Below are positions 1 to 23,077 of a DNA stretch of 64,000 nt, in pieces. The stretch comes from Mugil cephalus (taxonomy: Eukaryota; Chordata; Actinopteri; Mugiliformes; Mugilidae). A program made the translations under genes and the position numbers. Position 1 is the stretch's first letter. Every line of letters starts with the position of its first letter. A model generated the notes under the pieces. The model had not been told where the DNA came from. It searched no databases and saw nothing but the letters and a program-made list of their open reading frames with translations. Where the stretch lies: the NCBI RefSeq assembly GCF_022458985.1, contig NC_061789.1, forward strand, positions 18,208,357 to 18,272,356. Direction: 5' to 3'.

Positions 1-2661
1 TTCCTCTGTTTCATGACGCATTTTGTCTTTCAGTTTGCAGAATGATTCTCCTCCTCCTTTCTTTGTTATATAGAATGCACTTTCTACTAAATTTCTTGGG
101 TAGTTAATAAAAAATAACATTGTATATTCTTTAAAGATGTTTTAAAAAAAATCAATATACTTTTCCCCTTTGTATTTTTAACCACTTAATGTAGCATTGC
201 GTATTTTATTATTGTATCTGGTACAAAATGTGCAGCTTTATAATGTCCCGGTTTGTCTTTTTTTGTATGTTATCTGGAGATTGAGAAGTGAAAAAGTTGG
301 GCCTTTTTTGATAATGTACATTTAACTGACTGCTAACTTTGAGAAGTAAAAATAAGTAGCCATGATTTATTGCTTTCCGGGGGTGTTTTTGTTTGTCGTC
401 AAGTTCTTATTGGCACAGGATGAAATGTGGCCGAAAGAGGAGTTGAAGGGACACGTGTAACTTTGCTGAAAAGTGAGATTTCAGACGACCAGCGTTAATA
501 TTCTACCGGAGTCACTGGGTTCAAGGTCACAAGGTGCGCTGGCTGCACCGTCTTTTGAAAGCTTCTATTCAACAAAGGAAGCTGTCAGTCCTCCTCTTTG
601 TGACCACTTCCTGTTCTTTTGATGAGACGCTAAGTTTTATCAGGGACGTCCGCCTTTCATCAAAACAGTTTTGCGTTTCATAATCCAAAATAACATGATA
701 TTTTCCCAGATATCCAAGTCAGTCGACTTTGTTAATCTCCTAACGGACTGTTCCTCTTCTGAAGACACATTAACATATTTACTGTTGCTCGAATACCTCC
801 TGAAATGCTGTGTGCCCTCCATCGCCATAGGTGGTTTTAAGTGGCGAACCAATGAGTCACGTAGTCCTATAAAGTAGCAGAGCGGCCCGACGGGTAGAGA
901 AAATGTGCGTGACTCACTGTTGATGAGTGGGTGGTCAGGTACCAAGGCTCACTTCATGAGCAGAGGAGATAATAACACACCGTCTGTACATCTCCATCCC
1001 CGTTTGGGTTTGAAAATAGTCAGCCTCCCCAGCTGTTAGTCATTACGCCCTGTGGTGTAGAGGAGGGAGGAGGCTGCGTCTGTCAGTAGGCAGATAAAGA
1101 CAGGAGGGCTTCTCGCCGTGTTTCTCGCTGCTCTCAAAGTTTCCGCGCGGTTAATTAATCACAGCGCAGGGTTTTTATCGAGACCACTGTCTCGTGGAGA
1201 AACAAGCAGCCAAAACGCACTCCCTCGCTGCGATCCTAATGTTGCACCGTAGTTAATAATCGGAAATCATATTATTTCATATTGAAAATGATGCATTAAT
1301 ATTGATGTACTTCCTTAATTGTGTTCCCTCCGTTCTGAACGCCTCCTTCACAAACGAGATCGGAGGTCACGGACGCCTTTTTTTCCATTGTTCCTAATGT
1401 CACGCTGACACAAATCTAGATCGCCCTGTCGTTTGCGAGAACACTAAGAAGCTTTTAAAACTGCATCCTGTGTAAGATTACTTCAGCTTTTAGAGTAATT
1501 TACTTTTCCTCAACAACTCTTAGCAGTGTGGAGTGGCAGGAACTCAGAACAAAAACAGATTAGCTGAGATTTGCTGCTATAACAGCCTATTTTCCTGTAC
1601 CTGCCCGAGCTGAGCTGACCTCAGACCACCACGTTTTCTAAAACTGGACCAAGTTAGTTTCCAAATGTGACCTTGACCTTAGAGCTGACACGAGCCCAGG
1701 GTGATAATACCTGGCAGTGTGCAGGTTTTGTCTTCGGACTCCGCACAGAGATGAGACAGAAATTAACCAAGACCAAATAAACTACTGACACATTTACGTG
1801 ACTAAATGTGCGGATATATTCAGGAAACAGAGTATTTACTTTCAGCCTTTTTTTTTTTTTCTTCCTTCCTTTCCTCCCACACTGTCCCCCTTCTATGCCT
1901 CGTGAACGAGTCGTGAGCGCGCGCTGTAGGCTGCTATTAAATGGGTTGGACTTGGAGGCGCGCTCACGGCGGCTCCTGTGGTTTTGGAGAGGCGCATAAA
2001 AGTGCTCCGACCTCCGGCCGACCGGCGAAACTCTGCCTCTGCTCTCCGTGAGACCGGATCGGACGTGACTAACAGCGGGGGATCAGAACCAGAGCCGGTG
2101 ACACGTTTATGCTTTTCCTTAAACCTAACTAAATGGAAGCTGCAAGAAAGAGCTCGATGCAGCTTTTTTACCACAGCTTACAACGCATGCTGGCTCCGTG
2201 CTGCTGCTGCTGTTGTTTACGTTAACGAGAAATTGGTTAGATATCTTATCTAAGGTTGGCAGCTTGACAAGTTGTTTGTTCGGAAAGATCTAACTGATGA
2301 TCAGGGTTGAACATTGATCTCTGGAGACTAAAAATAACTCAATCAATTACTCGATTTTTTTTTCCAACAGCTGGTGGCTTGTATACAAACACTGACGTTA
2401 TTTTGCTTTTTAAATTGAAATTCTTAATTTCATGTGGTATTGTAATGGATTATTCCATAGAGTTTTAGGTACTCCAGGCCTAATAATAATATTAATTATT
2501 ATTAATAATTATTATAGTGTGAAGCAGTTAACTGTTCCATGTGCTAAGGTTTATAAAGTCTTTATAATGGCTTTGCATTGCTATTTAAAATAATAGACAT
2601 TAGCACGATGACATTGCGCACACTCATTCCTCGTTCATTCATTGTTTTCTCCCCTCCACAG
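1..2661. other. Non-coding stretch upstream of phospho1
   Basis: No convincing coding exon was seen. The first 400 bases are AT-rich and could be the 3' UTR or flank of a gene to the left, but this cannot be shown. Around 1890-2090 the sequence becomes CpG-rich and contains a TATA-like CATAAAAG at 1995-2002, which fits a promoter or first exon of phospho1. A 36-base AT-only, partly palindromic run made of ATT/AAT units lies at about 2481-2516. The short open frames here look like chance. Confidence 0.5.
1890..2100 (+). promoter_or_regulatory. Candidate phospho1 promoter region
   Basis: This CpG-rich patch stands out from AT-rich flanks. It has a TATA-like CATAAAAG at 1995-2002, followed about 25-30 bases later by GC-rich sequence. 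It lies about 0.6 kb upstream of a well-formed non-coding exon (2662-2727) and 1.2 kb upstream of the phospho1 start. The promoter call is an inference from composition and position; no transcript was examined. Confidence 0.3.
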
Positions 2662-2727
2662 GCACAGCTTGAATGCGCTCGGCTGGTTCAGAGCAGATCC
2701 CGACATCCTGCTGAACAACAATCCAAG
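2662..2727 (+). other. phospho1: Probable non-coding 5' exon of phospho1
   Basis: The segment is bounded by a pyrimidine-rich acceptor ending CCACAG and a donor AAG|GTACAT. It lies between the CpG-rich patch and the coding exon, whose own acceptor is CTTCCCAG ending at 3124. It contains a 14-codon upstream open frame beginning ATGCGCTCG. This is a splice-signal prediction; cDNA would settle it. Confidence 0.4.
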
Positions 2728-3245
2728 GTACATGCAGATATCTTGTAGGGGCTCTAGGCTCTTCATGCGACAGTTGACGCGCTCGCTTGCTTACAGGGCG
2801 TGCATGGAGCTCGGGTTACGCGGGTTCATGTTTAACGTTCACTTCTGCTTCGGCAGGATGACCTACTACTAGTGGGTCCTGTGATCGCAGAAAGTGCTTG
2901 ACGTGTTTTTATTTCCAGAGATCAGGGAGTTTGTGGGTGCTGCCTCGTCTAAGCTGACAATGCTGCTGGTTGGCTGCTTTGCTTTTCTCATAGGCTTCCT
3001 GCCTTTCAGTTCAGATGATATTATTATCATATTATGAGTAATTCTTGTTTTAAATCTACATTTGTTTCTTGTTTTTTTCCCCCTCCAATCTAACCAATTC
3101 TATTTACGCGTTGCTGCTTCCCAGAAAGTCGTCCTATAGCCTCCCCCTTACCCCGGCCTGCCTTGCGTGGGATGCTGGAGAGAAGAACAGGGGTGGAGAT
3201 TTGATGCCACTTGGCAGCATTAAGAGGTGTGGCATATAGTCAGTC

Positions 3246-4100
3246 ATGGGGGATTCAATCTTCAACTGCTGTTATGTCCCACCCCGTCCCCCAGGAGAGG
3301 AGGAACCCCGCAGATCCAGGCGCACAGAGATCATGGCCTCCCAGTCAGCTCACATCTCCCCAGACAAGCGCTTCCTCATCTTCTTTGACTTCGATGAGAC
3401 CATCGTGGATGAGACCAGCGACGACATGGTGGTGCAGGCCGCCCCGGGCCAGCACCTGCCCGCCTGGCTGAAGGACACCTACCAGCCCGGTCGCTACAAC
3501 GAGTACATGCAGCGGGTGCTGGCCTACCTGGCGGAGCAAGGCGTCACCGAGAGCGACATCCGCAACATCATGGAGAAGCTACCGGCCACCCCCGGCATGA
3601 TCACCCTCTTCCAGTTCCTCCGCACCCGGCCCGCGCATGACTTTGAGGTGGTGCTGCTGTCCGACGCCAACACCTTCTTCATCGAGTCCTGGCTCCGACG
3701 CGCCGGAGCCCGACCGCTCTTCCACCGGATCTTCACCAACCCAGCCACCTTCAATAAAGACGGCAGGCTGGTGATGCGGCCCTTCCACTCCCACGACTGC
3801 CCGCGGTGTCCCGACAACATGTGCAAGCAGGTGGTGGTAAGGGACTATGTGGCGCGCAGGACGCAGGAGCGGGGCCGCCCTTACCAGAGGGTCTTCTACG
3901 TTGGAGACGGAGCCAACGACTTCTGCCCGGCGCTGTCCCTCGGGCCCAGGGACGTGGCCTTCCCGCGACGGGACTTCCCCATGCACCGTCTGATCACGGA
4001 GACCCACGAAGCCATGCCCGGAGAGTTCAAGGCGGTCACGGTGCCGTGGGCCAGCGCGGAGGAAGTGGTGCAGCGGCTGAGGAAACTGGTGTCAGAATAG
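3246..4100 (+). CDS. phospho1: Phosphoethanolamine/phosphocholine phosphatase (PHOSPHO1)
   Basis: The 284-residue product is a HAD-superfamily phosphatase. PHOSPHO1 hydrolyses phosphocholine and phosphoethanolamine, supplying phosphate inside matrix vesicles for bone and cartilage mineralisation. Visible motifs are DFDET, with nucleophile D48 and acid/base D50; motif II around S139-D140 in LLSDANTF; a cysteine-rich CPRCPDNMCK segment matching the family; and motif IV GDGAND at 220-225. The C-terminal half contains the family's FPRR..PMHRLI sequence. The coding part is one uninterrupted exon preceded by an acceptor ending at 3124. The ATG at 3246 is bounded by an in-frame TAG at 3237-3239. A second in-frame ATG at 3333 gives a shorter protein of 255 residues starting MASQSAH. 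The extra 29 residues are Arg/Glu/Pro-rich with a Cys-Cys pair, so either start could be used. Confidence 0.96.
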   Translation: MGDSIFNCCYVPPRPPGEEEPRRSRRTEIMASQSAHISPDKRFLIFFDFDETIVDETSDDMVVQAAPGQHLPAWLKDTYQPGRYNEYMQRVLAYLAEQGVTESDIRNIMEKLPATPGMITLFQFLRTRPAHDFEVVLLSDANTFFIESWLRRAGARPLFHRIFTNPATFNKDGRLVMRPFHSHDCPRCPDNMCKQVVVRDYVARRTQERGRPYQRVFYVGDGANDFCPALSLGPRDVAFPRRDFPMHRLITETHEAMPGEFKAVTVPWASAEEVVQRLRKLVSE

Positions 4101-4209
4101 AGGCTCACACAGAGACAGAGGGGGGGTTACTAAGGGGCAAATAAGGGTCCAGACGACGCTTTAAGTTATGTTCTCAGGTAATATAGAACCGGAAATTAAT
4201 GTTTGAGGC

Positions 4210-4215
4210 AATAAA
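4210..4215 (+). terminator. phospho1: Poly(A) signal of phospho1
   Basis: An AATAAA hexamer lies about 110 bases after the phospho1 stop and is followed by a T/GT-rich stretch (TGTTTTCCCGTCTTTGTGTT), as expected for a cleavage site with a downstream element. It implies a short 3' UTR. Confidence 0.7.
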
Positions 4216-4239
4216 ATGTTTTCCCGTCTTTGTGTTTGT

Positions 4240-5640
4240 CTGCGTCCAGCCTGCACGTGCCTCAGCCATCCCAGTCTTACATCAACACGTTAATCATTAT
4301 GGAGACCTCACCTGTCACCCAGAGACCAATCCGATGTCTTAAATATGTACAAGTTTGCGTAATCTAATTTTTAGTGGGGCATTGATCGTTTTTAAGTGTT
4401 AAACTGGGTCCGTGGGAACATTTGCGTGTGAGCAATATATTTAATATAATTCTTTCAGCCAGCTGACTGGTTTCTCTTGAATAACTATTTTAAGTGTGTT
4501 TTCTACAAACTGCACTTTTTAATTATAAAATATCAAATTGTTATTGTTCTCAATGAATACAATCAGAGTAACACTTGCCATTTGATGGCAACGGGCATTG
4601 CAACTAACCAAGCTGTATTTTTATCAACACGCTCCTTAGAGACTACGTCTGATATAGAAATGTATGTTAACAGTGTGTCTGTTGGTTGAACTTGTTTATC
4701 AGTCTGTTGTTGTCTTTGCTATGTAGGCAAGGCCTACTGAAAAGAGAGTATTTTACCACCAGCAGGAATAAAGCCATCAACTGAAACTGTCTGTGTCTGA
4801 ATGCATTTATCAAACCATCACACATCCACAAATAAATATCTCTGATACCAATAATAGCCCTGCCACAGCTTCCTGACATTACCTACTACAACGTCACGAC
4901 CAGCCCCATCCTTGGTTGAGAATATTTTTTATAGAATATACATAGTTGCGTGTAGAATATGTAGTTTTTTAGTTGTTTGTATTCATAATTCATATACGTA
5001 AATATCAGTTCTACACCAATTGGTTAAATTCATCATTAATTGATTATTTTGTTCAGTTTTATTCTACTCTACAATAAAACACATCGGCTACAATCTCATG
5101 CAGTCGGTATGTTTAATGCCCTCTAGTGGTCATAGGTTGTAACTACGCTTTAAAAGTTTACTGTAAAAGACTTTACCGGAGGATATATTCTGCCTTAGCG
5201 ATTTGTACAGTCAGCGCATTTACACTAAAACACCTATTTAGATTAAAATGATTTATTTATACTGTGACTACGTATCACAGTAATAGGTACACAGACAGAA
5301 TTCGGTGAACGTGCTCGAAATAAATCTATCCAAGTCATAGTTACAAATTCAGGCCATTAGGGAGCTGACTGCACGTGACTGACCCATTGGCTGCAGGATT
5401 GACCACAAACCTCAAACGTCAATTTGACAAACGTAAAATATAATATATATATATATATATAATTAATATTTCAAGAAAAAAAGCATTCAGCACAGTGAGC
5501 GCAGAGGCAGGAACATTTGTTTCAAATCAAATGTATGTAGAGAGACAGTGTTCTTATCGCGACAGTGTGCTTTGGAATATTTTAAGTAATGCCTCACATG
5601 GGGGCAGTAGAGAGTGTTTAACGGCAAACCCTGGCCGCTT
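4240..5640. other. Intergenic spacer, phospho1 to eftud2
   Basis: AT-rich sequence without credible exons. It includes a (TA)n run at about 5442-5461. No tRNA, transposon with clear ends, or conserved coding frame was recognised. Confidence 0.6.
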
Positions 5641-5659
5641 TCTTTTCTGACAATAGAAG

Positions 5660-5700
5660 AAGAAAGCCGGAAGTAGTTCACCGTGCGCATGGCGCTATTT
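5660..5700 (+). promoter_or_regulatory. eftud2: eftud2 core promoter motifs (ETS and NRF1-like)
   Basis: CCGGAAGT at 5667-5674 matches the ETS/GABP consensus. TGCGCATGGCGC at 5684-5695 resembles the NRF1 palindrome with one extra G. No TATA box is evident. The combination is typical of housekeeping promoters and suits an essential splicing factor. The start site is probably within or just after these motifs. Confidence 0.55.
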
Positions 5701-5787
5701 CAATAATAATTTATCCTTTGATAATACACCACAAGTTTGTCCCGTTTTGGAGTTCATATTTTCCGGCTGCATTATAATTCGACACAG
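5690..5787 (+). other. eftud2: Probable non-coding exon 1 of eftud2
   Basis: The exon ends with donor ACACAG|GTACGT at 5787/5788. The start is approximate and assumes transcription begins at or just after the NRF1-like site. If transcription starts upstream of 5689, the leader would include a five-codon upstream ORF at 5689-5706 that ends in TAA. The first coding exon is preceded by an acceptor CTCCTGCAG ending at 6341. Confidence 0.5.
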
Positions 5788-6412
5788 GTACGTGTGTTTA
5801 GCAGTATTCAAGTTATATATCTGTGCAGTAAGCTACTGTTGCCTAGTGTTCTACAACAACGTAACTCAAACGTCCATTCATTTCTTTGCATGTTAGCCGG
5901 CTAGCATGCTAGCTTTTGACTTACTTTATGTTGGCAACACAAGAATATCAGTTTTTAATCACCCAAAACTCTTCTCAATTGGGTCACATTTTAAGCTTAG
6001 ACTTTATGTGGACGGAAAGCATCTGTTCGCCACATACAATGCTAACTGAACCGGGATTGTTCACGCTGTGCTGTATGCGGTGTTAGTGTTAGCATTAGCC
6101 CCAGGGGAAACTTCGTTTTGACTGTAGTGTGTTATGAATGTTAGGAAATCAGTTAATCAGTTATGTTGACTCCCATCAACACCTTGCACGTTTGTCTACA
6201 TACTGTAAATCTCTGTCGGCTAACGTAAATAGTAAAAACGTCTGTATTTATAGGATAATATGGTATTTCAGCTATTTTTTTAGGGAGGACAGTCTCTCCA
6301 TAACTTTTGATTTCAAACGTTGTCTCACCTGTCTCCTGCAGTGGATCCTGTTCATATTTTGACAATTATGAGTTTTCATTAACATATGACTCCTCGTTTA
6401 GTTCTCTGCGAG

Positions 6413-18489
<12,077 letters not shown>

Positions 18490-18867
18490 GACCTTCACTG
18501 CAGACCTCCACCAGACAGTCGACCAAAACATCAGCCTTTTTTTTTCTTTGAAGGGTGTGATCTTGCCACAATGAGAAAAGCTTTTTTTCCCATAGATGCA
18601 TGTTACACAGCTTTTGTTCTAGAGCTCCATTGACTTGTATTGGTGGATCCCATAAATGAATCATTGGACTGATGGAAAACATCAGGAGGTTTTGCTCTAC
18701 ATCTATAGAGCAGCAGAAATCGTCAAACCAGCAGAAGTTGTTTTTGCTTCTCGCATTCTCTTTTGTATTTTTACCTTTTTATATGTACAAATTATCATTG
18801 TTTTTGTAGAGTAAGATAACTCAGAAGTTTAAAAAGACATTGGATGTTTGATCTGGTGTATGTCTGA

Positions 18868-18873
18868 ATAAAA
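18868..18873 (+). terminator. eftud2: Poly(A) signal of eftud2
   Basis: AATAAA lies 379 bases after the eftud2 stop and is followed by a GT-rich GATGTGTGTAATT. It is the first AATAAA after the stop, so the 3' UTR is probably about 400 bases. Confidence 0.75.
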
Positions 18874-18899
18874 GATGTGTGTAATTCAAAGACATATGT

Positions 18900-21800
18900 T
18901 CTGTGCTTTCCAACTCCACAGTCATTTTACGGTGACGCATGCGTAACGAGCGAGCGTAGCGGACTCATTTCTGTCTCTTGAGGTTTGAGACGAGCGCCAA
19001 GTTGGACCTTTGCTGGATGGTTTGAGTGATTAGAGTGTCTGTCTGCGACTGTGTGTGGGAGGTGACTGATGGACAGGCTGCAGGATGGTTGGAGGCAGCC
19101 AGAGAAGAAGCAAAGGTTAAAATCACATGGCAGACTAAAAGGAGAAAGCAAGGCTGCAGCATTTCAAGAAGACAAGTGGCATTAGCTCAAATGCACTTCC
19201 TTAATCTTTTAAGTCAGAAAGTGCCGAAAGTATACAATTGGTTGAGCAACACCAAGTTTAATGAGGAGTGTACAACAAAGAGGAGACTATATTTAACAAC
19301 CACAAAATGAAACTGCAATAAATACTATTCTGAAAGCCCTACTAGGATACATGTTTCAGACTGGATAGAGATGACTGAGCAGATTTTTCTCATATATTTG
19401 TCTCACAAACCCTTTTACTTTAGTGGGTTAAAAAAAGGTACATTTTTTTATGTAATTTAGTTTTTCTGTTCTGTTTGTGTCTGAGCTTGTAACTCAACAA
19501 GACGCGTAATATTGAAGCGATACTCCTGCCAGACTCGTCTTTTCCTCTATCAGCAGTGAAGAATTCATTTGAAGGCCGTATCTGCTGTGGAACCCACCTG
19601 ACAACCTGGTGAGTGTTTGAGCTCAAAATGCTACATGCCGAGTGCATAATGATTTCTAAAGCAGTGTTTAACTCCATGCGTGAGCCCTGTCGCACCTTCG
19701 GGAGACTCCGTTGTCTGAACAGCTCAGTCACCCACCACTCACCGCTGACAATCCCCCGAACGGTCCTGGAGGTGGTGGACATGCGGAAGGTTAGAGTTGG
19801 AACAGGAAAAGTCAAAAATGGCTTGAGTCGCTTTTGACATTTTGGGCTGAATGTCAGTCCTGTCCGGCGAGACAAGGGATTTTTTTTTTATTTATTTAGG
19901 TAGCTAGTGATTTGGGAAGCTCTGGCCTTTTCATGTGCTTCAGGGAAGGAGAAATGAAGACGTCGGAGATTTTGCGATGATGAACTCGCCAATAAGAAGT
20001 GGGGCGATGTCACTTGTTCTCGTCGAGGTATAAACATGCAGGTCTTTAGGGGTTTGTGTCCTGTCACCTCCGTTGTGAATGTCTTCAACTCTACACACAT
20101 GTGTCAGCTGAGCGTGTGCTCAGACATGGTCCCATCACTCCTCCCTCGTGCTGGCGTGAGCCCAGATTGTGCCCGGCCCCGGGCACCGAGACGGATGGCG
20201 GCAGATCCTGCCGGTCTGAACACAGGGCCCGGAGCCCCTGTTACAATCTGTGGTCCCTGTGCTAAATATAGACTCTTCCGTGTTACAGGCCCGGCTCGGG
20301 GCACCGTCCTCGTGCGAGGCCAGACCTCTTCCTCTGCAACTCCATCTGCTCTGAACCACCTCGTCAGTCACCTTTTCCTGTAAAAACTCCGTCCTCTGCT
20401 CTGTCTTCTGGCTCATCTTGTCGCGTCTTTCTGTGCCTACATGTCCCTGCCTCTACCATGTGTCCATGACTCAATCACACTTGTCTCTTCCTGCTAACAT
20501 CAAGAGCGAATCTCTCCCTCTATAAGATTCCGCAAAAAGGTTGGCAGCTATAGGCACGGTGTTCAAGTCTACTTATAGCAAAGACGCAGTCATCTTTAGA
20601 TCTGAGTTGGCGAAGTCTGAGTCAGCCTTCAATCAGTGTCATGTACAAACACACGAAATTTTTACAAAGAGGCCTAAACGCAACCTGAAGAGAAATGAAG
20701 AGCATCCTAGACATTGAACTGAAAATAGTAACAATCCAACCATAAAATGTGACAGTTTCATTGTTAGTTTGCACATTGTGTCACTTTCAGTCTTTGTAAG
20801 AAGGGTGAGTTGGCCTTTCACATGTCTGTGTCCAGGGGCCTGTTTACTTATTATCTGTCCATGCCCGAGGCTATTTGTGGTCAAAAAATAGCAACTGCAC
20901 GTTAAAGTCGGTTATTAAAAACAGAAACAATGTGAGTATTTATAGTGCTCAGTTCGTAATTAGCAAGAACCAGAAATGACGCTTTTATTTTCCAAATGAG
21001 CTCCTCCGCTTTTAAAATTATCCCCTAATCTGGACCCACAAATGTCTTTACCGCATCTTCACCTTCTCTATTCTCCAAAGAGCGTTCTACACCCTCTGAT
21101 TTCTTCCTCCCAGCAGGTCTGCGACAATTTAAAGTCTGGCAAGGTCGTGGATGTGAGCAAGCGCACACAAAAACCGACCACATGACCGCGTGACTCCCGC
21201 AGCCCACGGCACCTGAAGGTCCTACGATACTGAATCACTCCCTAATCACAGAGCTCAGAGGATCCAGAGCTTAGTCGATCCCCGAGTTTCGCTCGCAGAC
21301 TGATTGAGGCCGCACACGCGTTCGGAGGATCGGAGGGAGGGTGGACTGCATTTGGGAGGAAGCCCCCGTGAGGACAATCAAGCTGCAAACTCAAAGCTAC
21401 TAGCTCTTTTAATTTGCCAAATGAGCCATGTGTGTTTCCCCCGCTAGAGGCCATCCACAAAAAGCAGATTGAGACCAGACGTGGGCCCTCACACGCTGGC
21501 CGACGGTAACGAATGGTGAAGCGCCTTGGTACAAGCCAAATCATTCCACTAATTTCTCAATAGGAAGCTCTTTTCACTGTACGGAATCACAGACATCATC
21601 TGCAGAAGAACCGTTTTTTTCCCCCCTTGTCCTTTCCTTTGGAACATGGTTTGAGGCCTGGTGGTAAATTCTTGTTACGGGTCGTCAAATTGTGTCAGTT
21701 CGTTTTCCGTCTAGAGACTAATCTCATCAAATCTCAGGAAGAATAAGGTCCTGTAACCCTGCCTTTTTGAAACACCCATGAACCCAACTAAACCAGAGTC

Positions 21801-22250
21801 TGTTTATTTCTAACATTTAAATGCTGTTTGTCTGATTTATAGCTTAACATGCTTTTTCTGTTGGCATTTCTTGTTGTGGCACCCGTCTGATTTAATTCTT
21901 ACCTTTTTATCAGCACGTTAAATCGCTTTTCTTTCAAAAGGATTAATAGCAACACAGTTTCCTCCCGGGTCCCCTTCTTCCTGTGTATAAAATGCCTCTT
22001 GACTGTTGTAACTATTTAAAATTGTAATGTCAACTATTTGCAATTCTGGATAAATAATACGAAACAGATCATTTATCAAATGCTAAACACACAAAATCCA
22101 AGAATCCTTCATGTGTGAAGTTAAATCACACGTGATTGATGTTAATATATGACATTATAAAATGTGACATATAAATATCAGCCATCTCAAAGGCTGCACG
22201 ATGTAAGCTACACAAACAGAGTGAAGTCGTGTTTAAACAAAAAAGGCTTA
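18900..22250. other. Gene-poor stretch downstream of eftud2
   Basis: No exon with conserved coding content was recognised. The longest open frame, 151 codons on the - strand at 19420-19875, resembles no family I know. The patch at 20130-20420 is GC-richer but has no splice-bounded reading frame. No tRNA or bounded transposon was seen. Confidence 0.5.
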
Positions 22251-22279
22251 ACTGCCCTTTTCTTTCAGGCAGATGTTTA

Positions 22280-23077
22280 TGGACCCGGGATGTGTGACCT
22301 GCCGGGCGCGCGCACCGCCAAAGACGCGGACGCGCAACATCACTGCTTCTTCACCGCTCTCCTGCGAAGAGACTGGTAGCCAGGCTTTCACTCAGAGAAT
22401 CCAGCTGTCACTCACCGAGAGCCCGTGTCAGACCGTAGGTGGCACACGGCGAAGAGCCCGGTCCCGATAAATACGAGACAAGGACACCGCTGGATGTAGG
22501 TGGACCTCCGGTGATCAACAGATCGGCAACTCAGCTGTTCACTCCTCCTGCGAAGAAGAAGAAGAACACGATGAGGGACCCGACAGACAACTGGCACATG
22601 TGAGCTTCTGATATATTTATTACCAAATTTCCGAGCAACACGCAGAGATATGAACACAGCATCTCTCCAGATTTGGGTTTAATCAGCCGATTCAAGCGTT
22701 CTTGGCACTGGAGTAGGTTCGGTCCGTGCCAAAATGACCAGACTATTGTCTAGCATCGCTGTAACGGAATGGGCCCGCAGGAATTTTGGCACCGGTTTTA
22801 CGCAGCAGACCACATAGTTTAATCGACGTACCTCCGACCGAAGACAGAGTAGTGTGGCTGCCATGGACAAAGCGTGCTCACACACCTCGTAGTGATATGA
22901 TATGAGATGAAAATCAAACCCCTTCAGTGAAACACCCTCCTGGTTCCTCCCGAGAAGTGGAGCAGATAATCATCGGCGGGATTCAAGTTTGGACCCCACC
23001 AAGTCCAAAACGACGTTTCCTTCCCAAACAAAAGGATCATCTTACACCTTAAAGCATCTTCACAGACTCGCATAGCG
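22280..23077 (+). promoter_or_regulatory. CpG-rich block; candidate distal promoter/first exon of gjc1
   Basis: The sequence is unusually rich in CpG for the interval, for example GCCGGGCGCGCGCACCGCC near 22300 and CGCGGACGCGC near 22327. It ends in a good donor, CATAGCG|GTAAGA, at 23077/23078. Connexin genes typically have one coding exon with an acceptor just upstream and non-coding first exons that can lie far away. The gjc1 coding exon has such an acceptor at 54388. Linking the two is an inference across about 31 kb. Confidence 0.3.

Noticed and set aside
3579-4007. 142-codon antisense open frame inside phospho1
   Set aside because: It is a shadow of the GC-rich phospho1 coding exon with no independent support.
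19420-19875. 151-codon open frame on the - strand
   Set aside because: No family resemblance, no splice or promoter context, and open frames on both strands of the same region. It could be part of an unrecognised repeat.
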